From contig JAFWHX010000009.1 in NCBI GenBank assembly GCA_017533915.1, forward strand, positions 1-64,000: DNA of 64,000 nucleotides, given 5' to 3'. The stretch is from Eubacterium sp. (GTDB lineage Bacteria; Bacillota; Clostridia; Peptostreptococcales; Anaerovoracaceae). Under the pieces are notes generated by a model. That model did not search any database, had not been told where the DNA came from, and was given only the letters and a program-made list of their open reading frames with translations. Position numbers and translations under genes: made by a program. Below are positions 15,328 through 24,796 of this stretch, piece after piece. The stretch's first letter is position 1; each line of letters begins with the position of its first letter.

Positions 15328-16509
15328 ATGAAAGCATATCTGGATCAGCTGAAAAACAGCATATCATCAGGCAACTATCTGAAAAACAGGCAGGTCAGAC
15401 TTGCTCTGCTTGCGCTTGCCTTTACGCTGGCATTCTGTGTATTCGTTACGGCTACACTTTTTGCCGGCTCTTCTTATGTTCCCGAAGATACCGTGCAGGA
15501 TCTGAACTTTGAAAGGTCTCAGGTCTATGTTGACGGTGCTGGATATGTACTTGACAGCTATACCAAGAAAGAGCACGAGGAACAGGAAGAACAGCGGCAG
15601 GAGATAATCGAAGAGGAACCGCCTAAGCAGGAGACGCCTCAAACGACGCCTACACAGCCGACCAGTCCTGGACTCAGGACTTATCCGAGATCGTACACAC
15701 CTACTTATAGGCCGCCTACGTCGCAGACTCCGACTACTCCTCAAAAGAAGCCTGAAAAGCCGAAAAAAGAGAAGAAGAGCGAATACGAGAAGAAGAAAGA
15801 AGAGGCTTCCGAGGATCCCGTAATAAAGATCTCGGGCATCAAGAACAACGCGACCGTCAAGGGAACAGAGAAGAAATTCACCGTAAAGGCTACGAGCTAT
15901 GACGGCGACGAGATCACGGGAAGCAAGCTTACCGTAAAGATGAACGGCGTGAAGCTCACACCAAATGATGACAATAAATATGTCGGCGAGGTCATCGACG
16001 GCAGTAACAAGATAGAAGTAAAAGCCGTAGACGAAAGCGGCAATTCCGCCAAGAAAACTGTCAAATTCAAGGGCGTCACAGATGCTGAGCCTGAGGAGAT
16101 AGGAGAGCTTGACGTAGTAGTAACTGCAGATGCTCTCGGGCTGGATACCGTAGTTGAAGAGAAATCTGTAAAGATCTACGACAATGAACAGCTCTCTGAT
16201 GTGGTCAAGAGATATTTTGACAGCTTTTCAGATGTTAAGGCAGAAGATATCGGATCCGGATATTATGAGATCGGGCGTATAAAGAAAGACGGGATCCTTG
16301 ATGATATCCCGGATAATGTGATCGAAGATCTGGAGGAGATGGGGATCACTCCTCCTGATAATAAGAATTCACTTGGGCTTAATGACTTTGGCCCGGGATC
16401 AGGATGGATGTACAGTGTGGACGGCAATTCACCGAGCAAATATATGTCCAGTATGGATCCTAAAGATGGATCTCTGGTAGAGATCTACTATACAGTATCG
16501 GGTATGTAG
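15328..16509 (+). CDS. Membrane-anchored DUF4430 (transcobalamin-like) protein
   Basis: This protein of about 393 residues has one transmembrane segment (about residues 28-48), a glutamate/lysine- and proline/threonine-rich stalk (about 75-150), an Ig-like beta domain (about 160-250) and a C-terminal DUF4430 domain. The DUF4430 signs are the SDVVKRYF helix region and the closing GSGWMYSVDG...SMDPKDGSLVEIYY, which match the transcobalamin/intrinsic-factor beta domain that caps cobalamin. I prefer the ATG at 15328 to an upstream TTG (15313) because relatives start near the basic residues before the membrane helix. It is the second gene under the cobalamin riboswitch and is displayed outside the cell. 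Corrinoid binding is inferred from fold and regulation. Confidence 0.82.
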   Translation: MKAYLDQLKNSISSGNYLKNRQVRLALLALAFTLAFCVFVTATLFAGSSYVPEDTVQDLNFERSQVYVDGAGYVLDSYTKKEHEEQEEQRQEIIEEEPPKQETPQTTPTQPTSPGLRTYPRSYTPTYRPPTSQTPTTPQKKPEKPKKEKKSEYEKKKEEASEDPVIKISGIKNNATVKGTEKKFTVKATSYDGDEITGSKLTVKMNGVKLTPNDDNKYVGEVIDGSNKIEVKAVDESGNSAKKTVKFKGVTDAEPEEIGELDVVVTADALGLDTVVEEKSVKIYDNEQLSDVVKRYFDSFSDVKAEDIGSGYYEIGRIKKDGILDDIPDNVIEDLEEMGITPPDNKNSLGLNDFGPGSGWMYSVDGNSPSKYMSSMDPKDGSLVEIYYTVSGM

Positions 16510-16520
16510 GGTACGGTACG

Positions 16521-18668
16521 ATGAAGAATCTGATGAGAAACAGCATCATTACGATGACGGCAGTAATGGTTTTGATGGCGGTCAGCGCCATATGTTATGA
16601 AGGAGCATATGCTTCCTCATGGCCGTCGTTCAGAGGGAATAAGAATAATAACGCTGTTGGAGAGTACAAGACTCCGATAGAGCAGGAGCTTACTGAGCCT
16701 GCATGGGTGAAGCAGTTCGGAGATCCGGTGAGCGGCATGGGCGGATGGAATTATGCCCCTAACACACCGATAATCGTTGATGGAGAACTCATAACTACAT
16801 CAGCAAAATCCATTCAGCGTATAAGCATAAGCACCGGCGTCGTAAACAAGACCGGTGAACTGGATCTGGCAGTAAACTGGGGCTATACTCCGCTGACATA
16901 TGAGCAGGTCAGTGAGGATCAGGGAGTGATCTTCTGTCCTCTTGCCGGCGGATGCGTAGAGGCTGTAGACAGAGATTCCCTGCAGAAGATCTGGCGGTTC
17001 AATCCAAATGAGAAAGCAGATGGTGAATATGTCTGGGGAATGAGGACTGAACAGACTATGGAGGATTACAGGAGCACTCATGATGGGCAGGATCCTCCGG
17101 CAGAGCTGGTTACTGAAGATGGAAACGTATATGCAAACGGGACACATCAGTCAGTATCCCCGCTCGTTTATTCAGACGGCATACTTTACTCAGGTCTTTA
17201 TCCTGGACAGTATCATTTCTTTGACTATTTCTATGCGGTAGCGACCAGAGATATGCAGCTTCTGGATCCTAAGACCGGCGCAATGAGAACATATAAAGCC
17301 GGCGAGCTGATCTGGAAATATAAATCCAAGGGCGGATTCTACTGGAACGGGGCAGTTGTTATAGGAGACGCGGTAATAGTAGGTACGCAGGATGGTGTGA
17401 GCAATAATGATGTCACAGGAGCATCAGGCGGTCCTACAGCAGACTCACGCATACTGGCACTTGACAGAAAGAGCGGAAAAGTGATCTCAGAGCACATTCT
17501 TCCGAATGCAAGTGATATATGTTCATCTATTGTTTACGATGAAGAGGGCACAGGACGGATCTTCTGGACTACTTGCGGAGGTTTCATTTGCTCAGCTGCA
17601 GTTGACAAGGAGACCGGGGAGATCAGCGATGTGAAGCAGGTCCCGATAGAAGGGACAAAAGCTCTTACCGTAAGCACTCCTGTCGTATATAACGGAAGAG
17701 TATATTTTGGATACACATGTAAGGAAGCAGCCGGCAGACTTGCTGTATGCAGGGCCAGCACACTGAATGAGATATTCCATGTAGATCTGCCGAAATACTC
17801 CAAGAGCTCACCGCTTCTTACAACTGCATATGAGAAAGATACCGGCTATCTTTATGTATATATGGTCCAGTATAATAAACCTGGCGGAATATATGTCATA
17901 AAGCTGTGGAATGAAGCTACAGACGCAAGCAGCGAAACGGATGTGAAAGTATCTGAGCTGTTCTCCGCTAATGGATACAGCGAATACAGCGCGGACAGCC
18001 TGATCGCTGATGACAGTAAAGGCCAACTGTATTACAAGAACGACAGTAATTCCATATTTGCGGTCAGAAAGTGTGATAAAGTCACGCTCGGCAAGACAAC
18101 AGGCGTCACTGCCAAACCTGCATCCACAGCGAAGAAAGTCACTATAAAATGGACCAAGGATAAAAACGCTAACAGCTATCGTTTGCTTTACAGGCTGAAC
18201 GAGACAGGGGCGTTCAAGCGTATCGATCTGACAAAGAACAAATATACGCTGACTGTCAAGAACCCGAGCGTGGTGACAGTCCGTATAATGCCGGAATATA
18301 AAGACGCCGCTAAAGAAGTTCATGGAACATATTCTGATGATGTGACGGCCTACTCTGCCAAGTCATCTATCAAGAAACTTACCGCAGGGAAAGGTGCATT
18401 CACCGTCAAGTTCAGTAAACATAAGATCTGTGACGGGTATCAGATACAGTACTGCGCCACGAAGAATATGAAGTATCCATACACGGTCACCAAGAAAGGG
18501 TATTCGACAGTTAAGTATACAGTAAGTCCTCTTATGAGCGGTAAGACATATTATGTCCGTGTCCGTTCATACAAGACGGTAGGCCAGAAGAAAGTAAATG
18601 GCAAGTGGACCGGCGGAACGCTTCAGTACGGCAACTGGAGCACCAAAAAGAAAGTCAAAATCAAATAA
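16521..18668 (+). CDS. Secreted PQQ-like beta-propeller protein with Fn3-like tail
   Basis: This 715-residue protein has a signal peptide (cleavage near AYASS) followed by WPSFRGNKNNNA, the usual entry of PQQ-like (quinoprotein-type) propellers. Repeated blades of the kind ...GxVIxLDxxTGKxxW run to about residue 520 (for example DSLQKIWRF, DGVSNNDVTG, ALDRKSGKVIS). Two Fn3-like domains rich in lysine and ending in KKKVKIK close it. The fold often serves as a scaffold or binding platform, and no dehydrogenase-specific calcium/PQQ residues can be assigned by eye. It lies 11 bp after the DUF4430 gene in the cobalamin-regulated operon. A role as a docking partner of the surface proteins is a guess. 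Confidence 0.82.
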   Translation: MKNLMRNSIITMTAVMVLMAVSAICYEGAYASSWPSFRGNKNNNAVGEYKTPIEQELTEPAWVKQFGDPVSGMGGWNYAPNTPIIVDGELITTSAKSIQRISISTGVVNKTGELDLAVNWGYTPLTYEQVSEDQGVIFCPLAGGCVEAVDRDSLQKIWRFNPNEKADGEYVWGMRTEQTMEDYRSTHDGQDPPAELVTEDGNVYANGTHQSVSPLVYSDGILYSGLYPGQYHFFDYFYAVATRDMQLLDPKTGAMRTYKAGELIWKYKSKGGFYWNGAVVIGDAVIVGTQDGVSNNDVTGASGGPTADSRILALDRKSGKVISEHILPNASDICSSIVYDEEGTGRIFWTTCGGFICSAAVDKETGEISDVKQVPIEGTKALTVSTPVVYNGRVYFGYTCKEAAGRLAVCRASTLNEIFHVDLPKYSKSSPLLTTAYEKDTGYLYVYMVQYNKPGGIYVIKLWNEATDASSETDVKVSELFSANGYSEYSADSLIADDSKGQLYYKNDSNSIFAVRKCDKVTLGKTTGVTAKPASTAKKVTIKWTKDKNANSYRLLYRLNETGAFKRIDLTKNKYTLTVKNPSVVTVRIMPEYKDAAKEVHGTYSDDVTAYSAKSSIKKLTAGKGAFTVKFSKHKICDGYQIQYCATKNMKYPYTVTKKGYSTVKYTVSPLMSGKTYYVRVRSYKTVGQKKVNGKWTGGTLQYGNWSTKKKVKIK

Positions 18669-18754
18669 ATAGCATGGACAGGGGTCCGCGGCAGGACATG
18701 TCTATAGATGGCATGGCGCTGCGGTAAAGATATATAACGGAAAGGTATCAGAAA

Positions 18755-19804
18755 ATGGAAGAAAAAGGACAGCAGACACAGACATCTCAGGCGGCATTCA
18801 CTGAGCAGACAGCTCAGGTCGCAAGACAGCAAGCTGAATATGCGCAGCCGGCTCAGAGGAAGTTCGGCATCATGAAGGCTGAGCAGATCTGCGGTGAAGT
18901 CGCAAAGGCTATCAGCGGCAAAAACGAGATCATTGCCAAGGTCATGACCGTGATCGTTGCAGGCGGACACATACTTCTGGAGGATATCCCGGGAGTCGGC
19001 AAGACGACTCTTGCGCTCGCGTTCAGCAGAGCAATGGATCTCAAGTTCAACCGTGTTCAGTTCACACCTGATGTAGTACCTTCAGATGTGACAGGATTCT
19101 CACTGTATAACAAGGAGACAGGCCGCTTCGAGTATAAAGAAGGCGCGGCGATGTGCAACATACTTCTTGCAGACGAGATCAACAGAACATCGAGCAAAAC
19201 CCAGTCATCGCTTCTTGAGGTCATGCAGGAAGGCAACGTCACAGTAGACGGCGTAACTCACGAAGTACCGAAGCCGTTCCTCGTGATAGCTACAGAGAAC
19301 CCGGTTGAGACAGCAGGGACACAGATGCTTCCTGAAGCTCAGCTCGACAGATTCGCTGTCCAGCTTTCAATAGGCTATCCTGATAAAGAATCAGAAATGG
19401 GGATCCTCGCTGACAGAAGAAAATCAGATCCGCTCGACCTCATCAGGAAGGTCGCGAATGCAGATGATATCCTGAGAATGCGTGATGAAGCCCGCGATGT
19501 TTATATCGACGCAAAGATATATGACTATGTTACAGATCTTGTAAGAGCTACCAGAGAGCACAGACTGATAAAGCTTGGAGTAAGTCCAAGAGGAGCTATC
19601 TCCATCTGTTCACTTGCTCAGGCAAGGGCATATATCAGCGGAAGAGATTATGTGATACCGCCTGACGTACAGGCAGTGTTCCACGATGCAGCCCGCCATC
19701 GTATCATGCTGAGCTCACAGGCTAAGCTTGAGGGGCAGAGTGCTGACAGCATAATAGATGATATAATGAAGAATACCGGCCTTCCGGATGTAACTAAGAA
19801 GTAA
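18755..19804 (+). CDS. MoxR-family AAA+ ATPase
   Basis: This 349-residue protein has about 45 glutamine/alanine-rich residues and then a MoxR ATPase. Walker A is GVGKTT (about residue 77) and Walker B is ILLADEINR (about 137). Sensor 1 is in ATENPVET, and the arginine-finger region is in AQLDRF. MoxR proteins act as chaperone-like remodelers, often with DUF58 or VWA partners, and helped define the group containing the magnesium and cobalt chelatase ATPases. The DUF58 gene overlaps its stop by one base (TAATG), and a transglutaminase gene follows, a set seen in many bacteria. Here the set is inside a cobalamin-riboswitch operon, which is unusual. Confidence 0.93.
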   Translation: MEEKGQQTQTSQAAFTEQTAQVARQQAEYAQPAQRKFGIMKAEQICGEVAKAISGKNEIIAKVMTVIVAGGHILLEDIPGVGKTTLALAFSRAMDLKFNRVQFTPDVVPSDVTGFSLYNKETGRFEYKEGAAMCNILLADEINRTSSKTQSSLLEVMQEGNVTVDGVTHEVPKPFLVIATENPVETAGTQMLPEAQLDRFAVQLSIGYPDKESEMGILADRRKSDPLDLIRKVANADDILRMRDEARDVYIDAKIYDYVTDLVRATREHRLIKLGVSPRGAISICSLAQARAYISGRDYVIPPDVQAVFHDAARHRIMLSSQAKLEGQSADSIIDDIMKNTGLPDVTKK

Positions 19805-20877
19805 TGAAGAGAGTCAGAGCAATATTTGCAGTCTGGCTGATCCTGGCCGGCGTTATATACGTGCTACATGGAAGTAAAGCAGCGGCAGCGATGTTTATTG
19901 TTGCTGCGTTTTACTGTGTGCTGGCTTTGATCATGGTGTACGTGTGCGGGAAGAAACTTGAGGTAGCTGTACGGGGAGAGTCAGGAGTAAACAAAGAACA
20001 GAAGGCCGAGGTAACTGTGACTTCCTCGAACAGATCACGCATACCAGTGCCTGCATGCAGGCTGGATGTTTCATGCAGAAATATTCTTACGAGGGAGCAG
20101 CAGCAGATCTCGCTGATCCACGCCTGCGGTCCGAATTCTGAAAAAAGCAGCAGCTTCTCGCTTACGAGCAGTTACTGCGGTATGGAAGATATAAAGATAG
20201 ACGAAGTCAGGATCTCAGACCCTGCAGGGCTTTTCAGCAGGAGCCAGAAGGCTGATGCTGACGCAAAGATCTACGTTATGCCTGAAGTTAAAGAGATCGA
20301 GATCCCGAGTGAGTATCTTGATTCATATGATATGGAGAGCTATTCGTACTCTCAGCATATCAAAGGAACCGACACAGGAGAGGTGTTCGGTATCAGGGAA
20401 TATGCCGACGGCGACAGCCCGAAGCAGATACACTGGAAGCTTTCCGCAAAGATGGACGACCTGATGGTCAAGATCCCGTCTTATCCTATCGAGAACAAGC
20501 TGGCAGTCCTGCTCGACAATTCAATTGCCGTAGGACAGGATATCAGCGCAGACAAGAGGAATGACCTTATGGAGCTGTTCTTCTCTGTGTCATTGTCTCT
20601 CCTCAGAAAGAACATAACACATTCACTGGGATGGTGTGATCACAGGACTGGCGGATTCATATTGAAGAGAATAGAAAATGAGAATGACATGTGGGCGGCA
20701 GTTCCGGAAGCCCTGTCAGCAGGGATAGAAGAAAGCAGGCTCAGCACGTCATACAGATTCATCGGGGCATATGGGGAAGAGCATTTCACCAATCACTTCA
20801 TTGTAACCGCGACCGGTGCTGTTGAGACAGAGCTTCTCAATGAATACGGACAGGTACGCGAGTTCATGTGCAGATAG
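19804..20877 (+). CDS. DUF58 domain membrane protein
   Basis: This 357-residue protein begins with two hydrophobic segments (about residues 5-22 and 26-44). An extracellular-type beta region follows, and then the DUF58 core with IKGTDTGEVFGIREYADGD and the nearly invariant PKQIHWKLSAK (about residues 205-225), then a VWA-like fold. It is the usual partner of MoxR ATPases and transglutaminases. Its start overlaps the MoxR stop (TAATG), so the two should be made in step. Function in such trios is not established; assembly or maturation of surface proteins is the common idea. Confidence 0.9.
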   Translation: MKRVRAIFAVWLILAGVIYVLHGSKAAAAMFIVAAFYCVLALIMVYVCGKKLEVAVRGESGVNKEQKAEVTVTSSNRSRIPVPACRLDVSCRNILTREQQQISLIHACGPNSEKSSSFSLTSSYCGMEDIKIDEVRISDPAGLFSRSQKADADAKIYVMPEVKEIEIPSEYLDSYDMESYSYSQHIKGTDTGEVFGIREYADGDSPKQIHWKLSAKMDDLMVKIPSYPIENKLAVLLDNSIAVGQDISADKRNDLMELFFSVSLSLLRKNITHSLGWCDHRTGGFILKRIENENDMWAAVPEALSAGIEESRLSTSYRFIGAYGEEHFTNHFIVTATGAVETELLNEYGQVREFMCR

Positions 20878-23816
20878 AGAGCAGTATGAGACTAGAAACT
20901 ACAGAAAAAGTAAATAACAGGAAGCTGAGCATCGCCATTGACGTGCTTCTGGCACTGATGCTCGGAAGTGCATGCTTCTTCGTGTTCATCACCATGTTTG
21001 GCCTGAAATGGCCCGGGAGCGGTATATTCTCAGGAAGCATCTCCGGGGGACTGGCAGGTATATGGGACAAGATCGCGGACAGGCTAGGTAATCTTGACTA
21101 TGTTATTCTTCCTAAATACAAGGCTAAAATGTCATCGGGAGGGAATCCGGTCTGCGGAACAGCTCTCACGATGATCCTGGCTGCGTTTTCAGTCATATCT
21201 TATTTCATCATCAAATCAAGGACGCGTCTTCTGATGCTGCTCTTTGCGGTACCTCTTGCGATCGTCATGCTTGTGTACGGCCTGACACCATCAGTATACG
21301 CAGGAGCATTCTTTGCGGCGGCGGTCATAATCGTGCTCGCTGTCATGCGAATGGACGAAGATCTCGACATTAAGTTTTTCATGGTCCCGGCGGCCATGCT
21401 CATCGCATGCGTACTGCTGCTCGCAGTCGTGGACAAGACAGTATCGCTTAAAGAGCCGAGAGATCTTGCTAATTACGCCGCATCTGTTAAAACATCTATC
21501 GACAGGATGAGGTATGGAAGCGACCCGCTTCCTTCAGGCGATCTTGGAAGGATCTCAGGCAAGGATCTCAAGGACTCTAGAGGTGAGATAGAATCTGTAA
21601 AGCAGGCGCTGGGGCAGACAGATACTGCTCAGTCCGGCGGAGTCAATTATTATGATCCGTCGACAGGAACGTTTGACTATGGGACCGAAGACAGCAGTTC
21701 TGATGAAAATGGTCAGACAGAAGATTCGGATTCACCTGGAAGCAAGACTGCACTTACTGTTGAGATGAGTTCGCCTGAATCGTATTACCTCAGAGGGTTC
21801 ATCGGGGCTCAATACGATAAAAACAAGTGGAGCACACTGTCTAACGATACTTTCTACGGTATGAGAGACACAGTATTCTGGCTGAACAGAAGATTCTTTG
21901 ACGGCTTATCGGAAATGTCAAGGGCTGCGAGTCTCGGAGGCGCCGGAAGCTTTGCCGGGACAGTAGATCAGACTCCTGCTGTATCGTCTCTTCCTGAACA
22001 GCCGGCTGAGGATCCGGGGACCGGACAGTATCCGGATGACAGCACAGCTCAGACTCCGGAAAGTGCAGCACCTGAAACACCTGGAACCACTTTTGATAAT
22101 GGATCAGATACAGACGGCGGAGAATATGATTCCGGGACAAGTACAGCTCCTGGGACAGGAACTGCGCCTGGAACGGGTACAACTCCTGGGACAGGCACTG
22201 CTCCTGGAGCCGGTACAACTCCTGGCACTGGCAGCATCAACGGTGAAGATGAAGAAGATGACGGCACATTCAGCACAGTAGGGTTTATCGACGCAGTGTA
22301 TGCTGAGAATGATACTCCGGAATACGGAAACAGGATCAGCGTAAAAGTAAAAAGCGCGTCGAGAAGATATGCCTTTGTGCCATATGAACTGTACCTGAGA
22401 CCAGCAAAAGGAAATAAGGCTCGGAAATCCGAGATGGTTCTTCCAAAGAAGACAAAGAACTACGGCGGAAGCCACCTGGGAACTGAAGGATTCACAGGAC
22501 AGTCATCGTATACATATACTGCAGATACGAACCTCACAGGTTCCTGGACGGATGCGGTGGGCAAGCTCTACACCGCCCAGCAGACTCAGGAGATACAGGA
22601 TTACTTCATAAGCGAGAGCCACTATAACGTGATGCAGTACGAGAATTATCTGGATCTTCCGGATAAGTACAAGCAGATCTTCAACATGGAAGTTGGAGCG
22701 CCTGGAGATATATCTCAGGATCACGCTGATTATAAAAAGACGATCGACCTGATATCCAATTATCTTTCAAGCAGGTATATCTATTCTGAAAGTTTCAGCA
22801 GGCCGAAGGGAAAGCAGGATGTGGTGGAGCAGTTCATAGGATCCAAGAGTGGCTGCGATATGCACTTTGCGACCCTTGCGACTCTTCTCTTCAGATATTA
22901 TGGAATACCTGCAAGATATGTTGAGGGATATCTTGTTACGCCTGATATGGTCGGACAGGATGCGTCAACGGACTATGGGTATTCAGATGATACATATGAT
23001 ACCGGAGATACGGCGGCTGAAGGTGAGGCATCTTCAGATCAGACGGTGAAGACAGTTGATGTGCCGAAGGCGGCAAACCACGCCTGGACCGAGATATATA
23101 TCGATGGCTTCGGATGGGTTCCTTTTGAAGCGACGCTTGATTACCGCGGAATAATGAAGGAAGCGGATATGAGCATCGGACTTCAGAACGTGGATTATGA
23201 ATATACTCCGCCAGAGCCTGATGAGATCGAGGATATGGAGCCTGAAGATACAGATGAGGAAGATGACGACGAGATAGGAAAGAAGCTCCTGAAGATGTTC
23301 TGGACGCTGATCATCCTGCTTATCATCGCAGCCCTGCTCTATATAGCGTTCAAATACGGACGGTACATAAAGGAAGAGCGCCGCTGGAAGAAAGCGTTTG
23401 CCGATAGTGATCCGAAGAAGGGCATCAAAGCGCTTTACCAGTATGCACTGCTTAAGAAATGGAAGCTCTCAGGAATAGCAGAGGGACTCGGATTAAGAGC
23501 ATCATACAGTACCGAGACTATGATGGAAGGCGAGCGAAGAGCAATGCTTTCTGAATTCAATAAGGCAAAAGAGCAGGCTAAGAAAGATAAGACAGCTGAG
23601 AAGAAGAAGGCCAGAGAAGAAAAAGCGAAGGCGAAAGCCGAAGCGAAAAAGGAGAAGGCAGAAGCTAAAGCCGAAGCAAAAAAAGAAAAGGCAGAAGCTA
23701 AAGCTGAAGCGAAGAAAGAAAAGGCTGAAGCCAAAATAGAGACAAAAGCTGACGCTGACGCTGGCGATATCAAAGAAACAGCAGAAACAGAAGCTGAGAA
23801 AAAACAGGAGCAATAA
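20868..23816 (+). CDS. Membrane transglutaminase-like protein (TgpA type)
   Basis: This 982-residue protein has several N-terminal transmembrane helices (about residues 22-45, 100-165 and 170-185). A long extracellular region follows, including a repetitive threonine/proline/glycine linker (about 420-450). The transglutaminase core has SGCDMHFAT with the catalytic Cys (about 665) and NHAWTEIY with the His (about 740), then FEATLDY. A last membrane helix (about 810-830) and a C-terminal lysine/glutamate/alanine helix with repeats of KAEAKKEKAE complete it. The catalytic set looks intact, so it could cross-link or cleave surface proteins. The ATG at 20868 overlaps the DUF58 gene; an ATG at 20886 is an equally good start. 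The gene is the third of the MoxR-DUF58-transglutaminase set. Confidence 0.9.
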   Translation: MQIESSMRLETTEKVNNRKLSIAIDVLLALMLGSACFFVFITMFGLKWPGSGIFSGSISGGLAGIWDKIADRLGNLDYVILPKYKAKMSSGGNPVCGTALTMILAAFSVISYFIIKSRTRLLMLLFAVPLAIVMLVYGLTPSVYAGAFFAAAVIIVLAVMRMDEDLDIKFFMVPAAMLIACVLLLAVVDKTVSLKEPRDLANYAASVKTSIDRMRYGSDPLPSGDLGRISGKDLKDSRGEIESVKQALGQTDTAQSGGVNYYDPSTGTFDYGTEDSSSDENGQTEDSDSPGSKTALTVEMSSPESYYLRGFIGAQYDKNKWSTLSNDTFYGMRDTVFWLNRRFFDGLSEMSRAASLGGAGSFAGTVDQTPAVSSLPEQPAEDPGTGQYPDDSTAQTPESAAPETPGTTFDNGSDTDGGEYDSGTSTAPGTGTAPGTGTTPGTGTAPGAGTTPGTGSINGEDEEDDGTFSTVGFIDAVYAENDTPEYGNRISVKVKSASRRYAFVPYELYLRPAKGNKARKSEMVLPKKTKNYGGSHLGTEGFTGQSSYTYTADTNLTGSWTDAVGKLYTAQQTQEIQDYFISESHYNVMQYENYLDLPDKYKQIFNMEVGAPGDISQDHADYKKTIDLISNYLSSRYIYSESFSRPKGKQDVVEQFIGSKSGCDMHFATLATLLFRYYGIPARYVEGYLVTPDMVGQDASTDYGYSDDTYDTGDTAAEGEASSDQTVKTVDVPKAANHAWTEIYIDGFGWVPFEATLDYRGIMKEADMSIGLQNVDYEYTPPEPDEIEDMEPEDTDEEDDDEIGKKLLKMFWTLIILLIIAALLYIAFKYGRYIKEERRWKKAFADSDPKKGIKALYQYALLKKWKLSGIAEGLGLRASYSTETMMEGERRAMLSEFNKAKEQAKKDKTAEKKKAREEKAKAKAEAKKEKAEAKAEAKKEKAEAKAEAKKEKAEAKIETKADADAGDIKETAETEAEKKQEQ

Positions 23817-24790
23817 TGAAAAGATACCTGAAGAGATTAACAGTCTTTGTACTGATCATATCACTCGCAGCCATGGCATTGGCGCTTTCTGGATGCGGCA
23901 GCGGAGGATCATCGGGTGGAGGTGCTTCAGGAGGCAGTGAGCTCGACTCTGTAATAAAAGACGCCTCTGAGTTTCTGGTCGAGAATGTAGAAGTGGATTC
24001 ACTTGACTCGATGGGAGGCGGATGGATACCTTTTGCTCTCAGGATGTCAGGGACAGATGCGGCTGATGATGAGTATTATGAGGCATACTATGACAGTGTC
24101 CGCGTGGCGGCGAAGACGAACGGCGGAGTGTTGAGCGAGGACAGACCGACTGCCAATGAGCGTGTTTCAATGAACCTCAGGGCTCTCGGCAAAGACCCGA
24201 CGAATGTTGAAGGCGAAGATCTCATGAAGGTGGTCGACGATTACGACCTGATATGCAGGCAGGGTCTTAATGCTGAGATATATGCTCTCATTTCCGCGAA
24301 CTATGTAGGATATACCCTTGAGCATGAGGATGACTATCTGAATGATCTTATAGAATCGCAGAATCCGGATGGGGCATTTGGTATGGACAGCAAGCATCCA
24401 GATTCAGATATGACCGCTATGGCGCTCCAGGCGCTTTCAGCATATGACAGCCGTATTGAAGGAAATAAGAAGAGCGATCCAAGAGCTGAAAAAGCGATCG
24501 ACAAAGCGCTGGAATGGCTGAAGGAAATGCAGCAGGATGACGGCAGCTTCGGAAATTCGGAATCGACAGCGCAGGTAATCATTGCGATGAACTGTCTCAG
24601 GATGGATCCTGAAGGAGAGGAATTCACCAAAGGTGAAAACAGCCTATATGATGGACTGATGGCTTTCCACACTGATAAGGGATTCAGTCACGAAGCCGGA
24701 GACGAGGTAGACATAATGGCTACAGAACAGAGCCTGATGGCGCTCGACGCAATAAAGATGGCAAAAAACGGTGAAAGAATATTCGGATGA
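23816..24790 (+). CDS. Lipoprotein with squalene-cyclase/transcobalamin-like alpha/alpha repeats
   Basis: This 324-residue protein has a lipobox (LSGC, Cys27), a glycine/serine linker and a helical domain. The helices carry the prenyltransferase/squalene-oxidase repeat signs QNPDGAFG (about residue 182) and QQDDGSFGN (about 240), spaced by AMALQAL and STAQVIIAMNCL helices. The same alpha/alpha barrel forms the N-terminal half of intrinsic factor and transcobalamin. The start overlaps the transglutaminase stop (TAATG), and the gene is 6 bp before a DUF4430 gene, so the two halves of a transcobalamin-like protein are encoded side by side under a cobalamin riboswitch. It should be lipid-anchored on the outer face of the membrane. 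Corrinoid binding is inferred. Confidence 0.85.
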   Translation: MKRYLKRLTVFVLIISLAAMALALSGCGSGGSSGGGASGGSELDSVIKDASEFLVENVEVDSLDSMGGGWIPFALRMSGTDAADDEYYEAYYDSVRVAAKTNGGVLSEDRPTANERVSMNLRALGKDPTNVEGEDLMKVVDDYDLICRQGLNAEIYALISANYVGYTLEHEDDYLNDLIESQNPDGAFGMDSKHPDSDMTAMALQALSAYDSRIEGNKKSDPRAEKAIDKALEWLKEMQQDDGSFGNSESTAQVIIAMNCLRMDPEGEEFTKGENSLYDGLMAFHTDKGFSHEAGDEVDIMATEQSLMALDAIKMAKNGERIFG

Positions 24791-24796
24791 TCGTAA

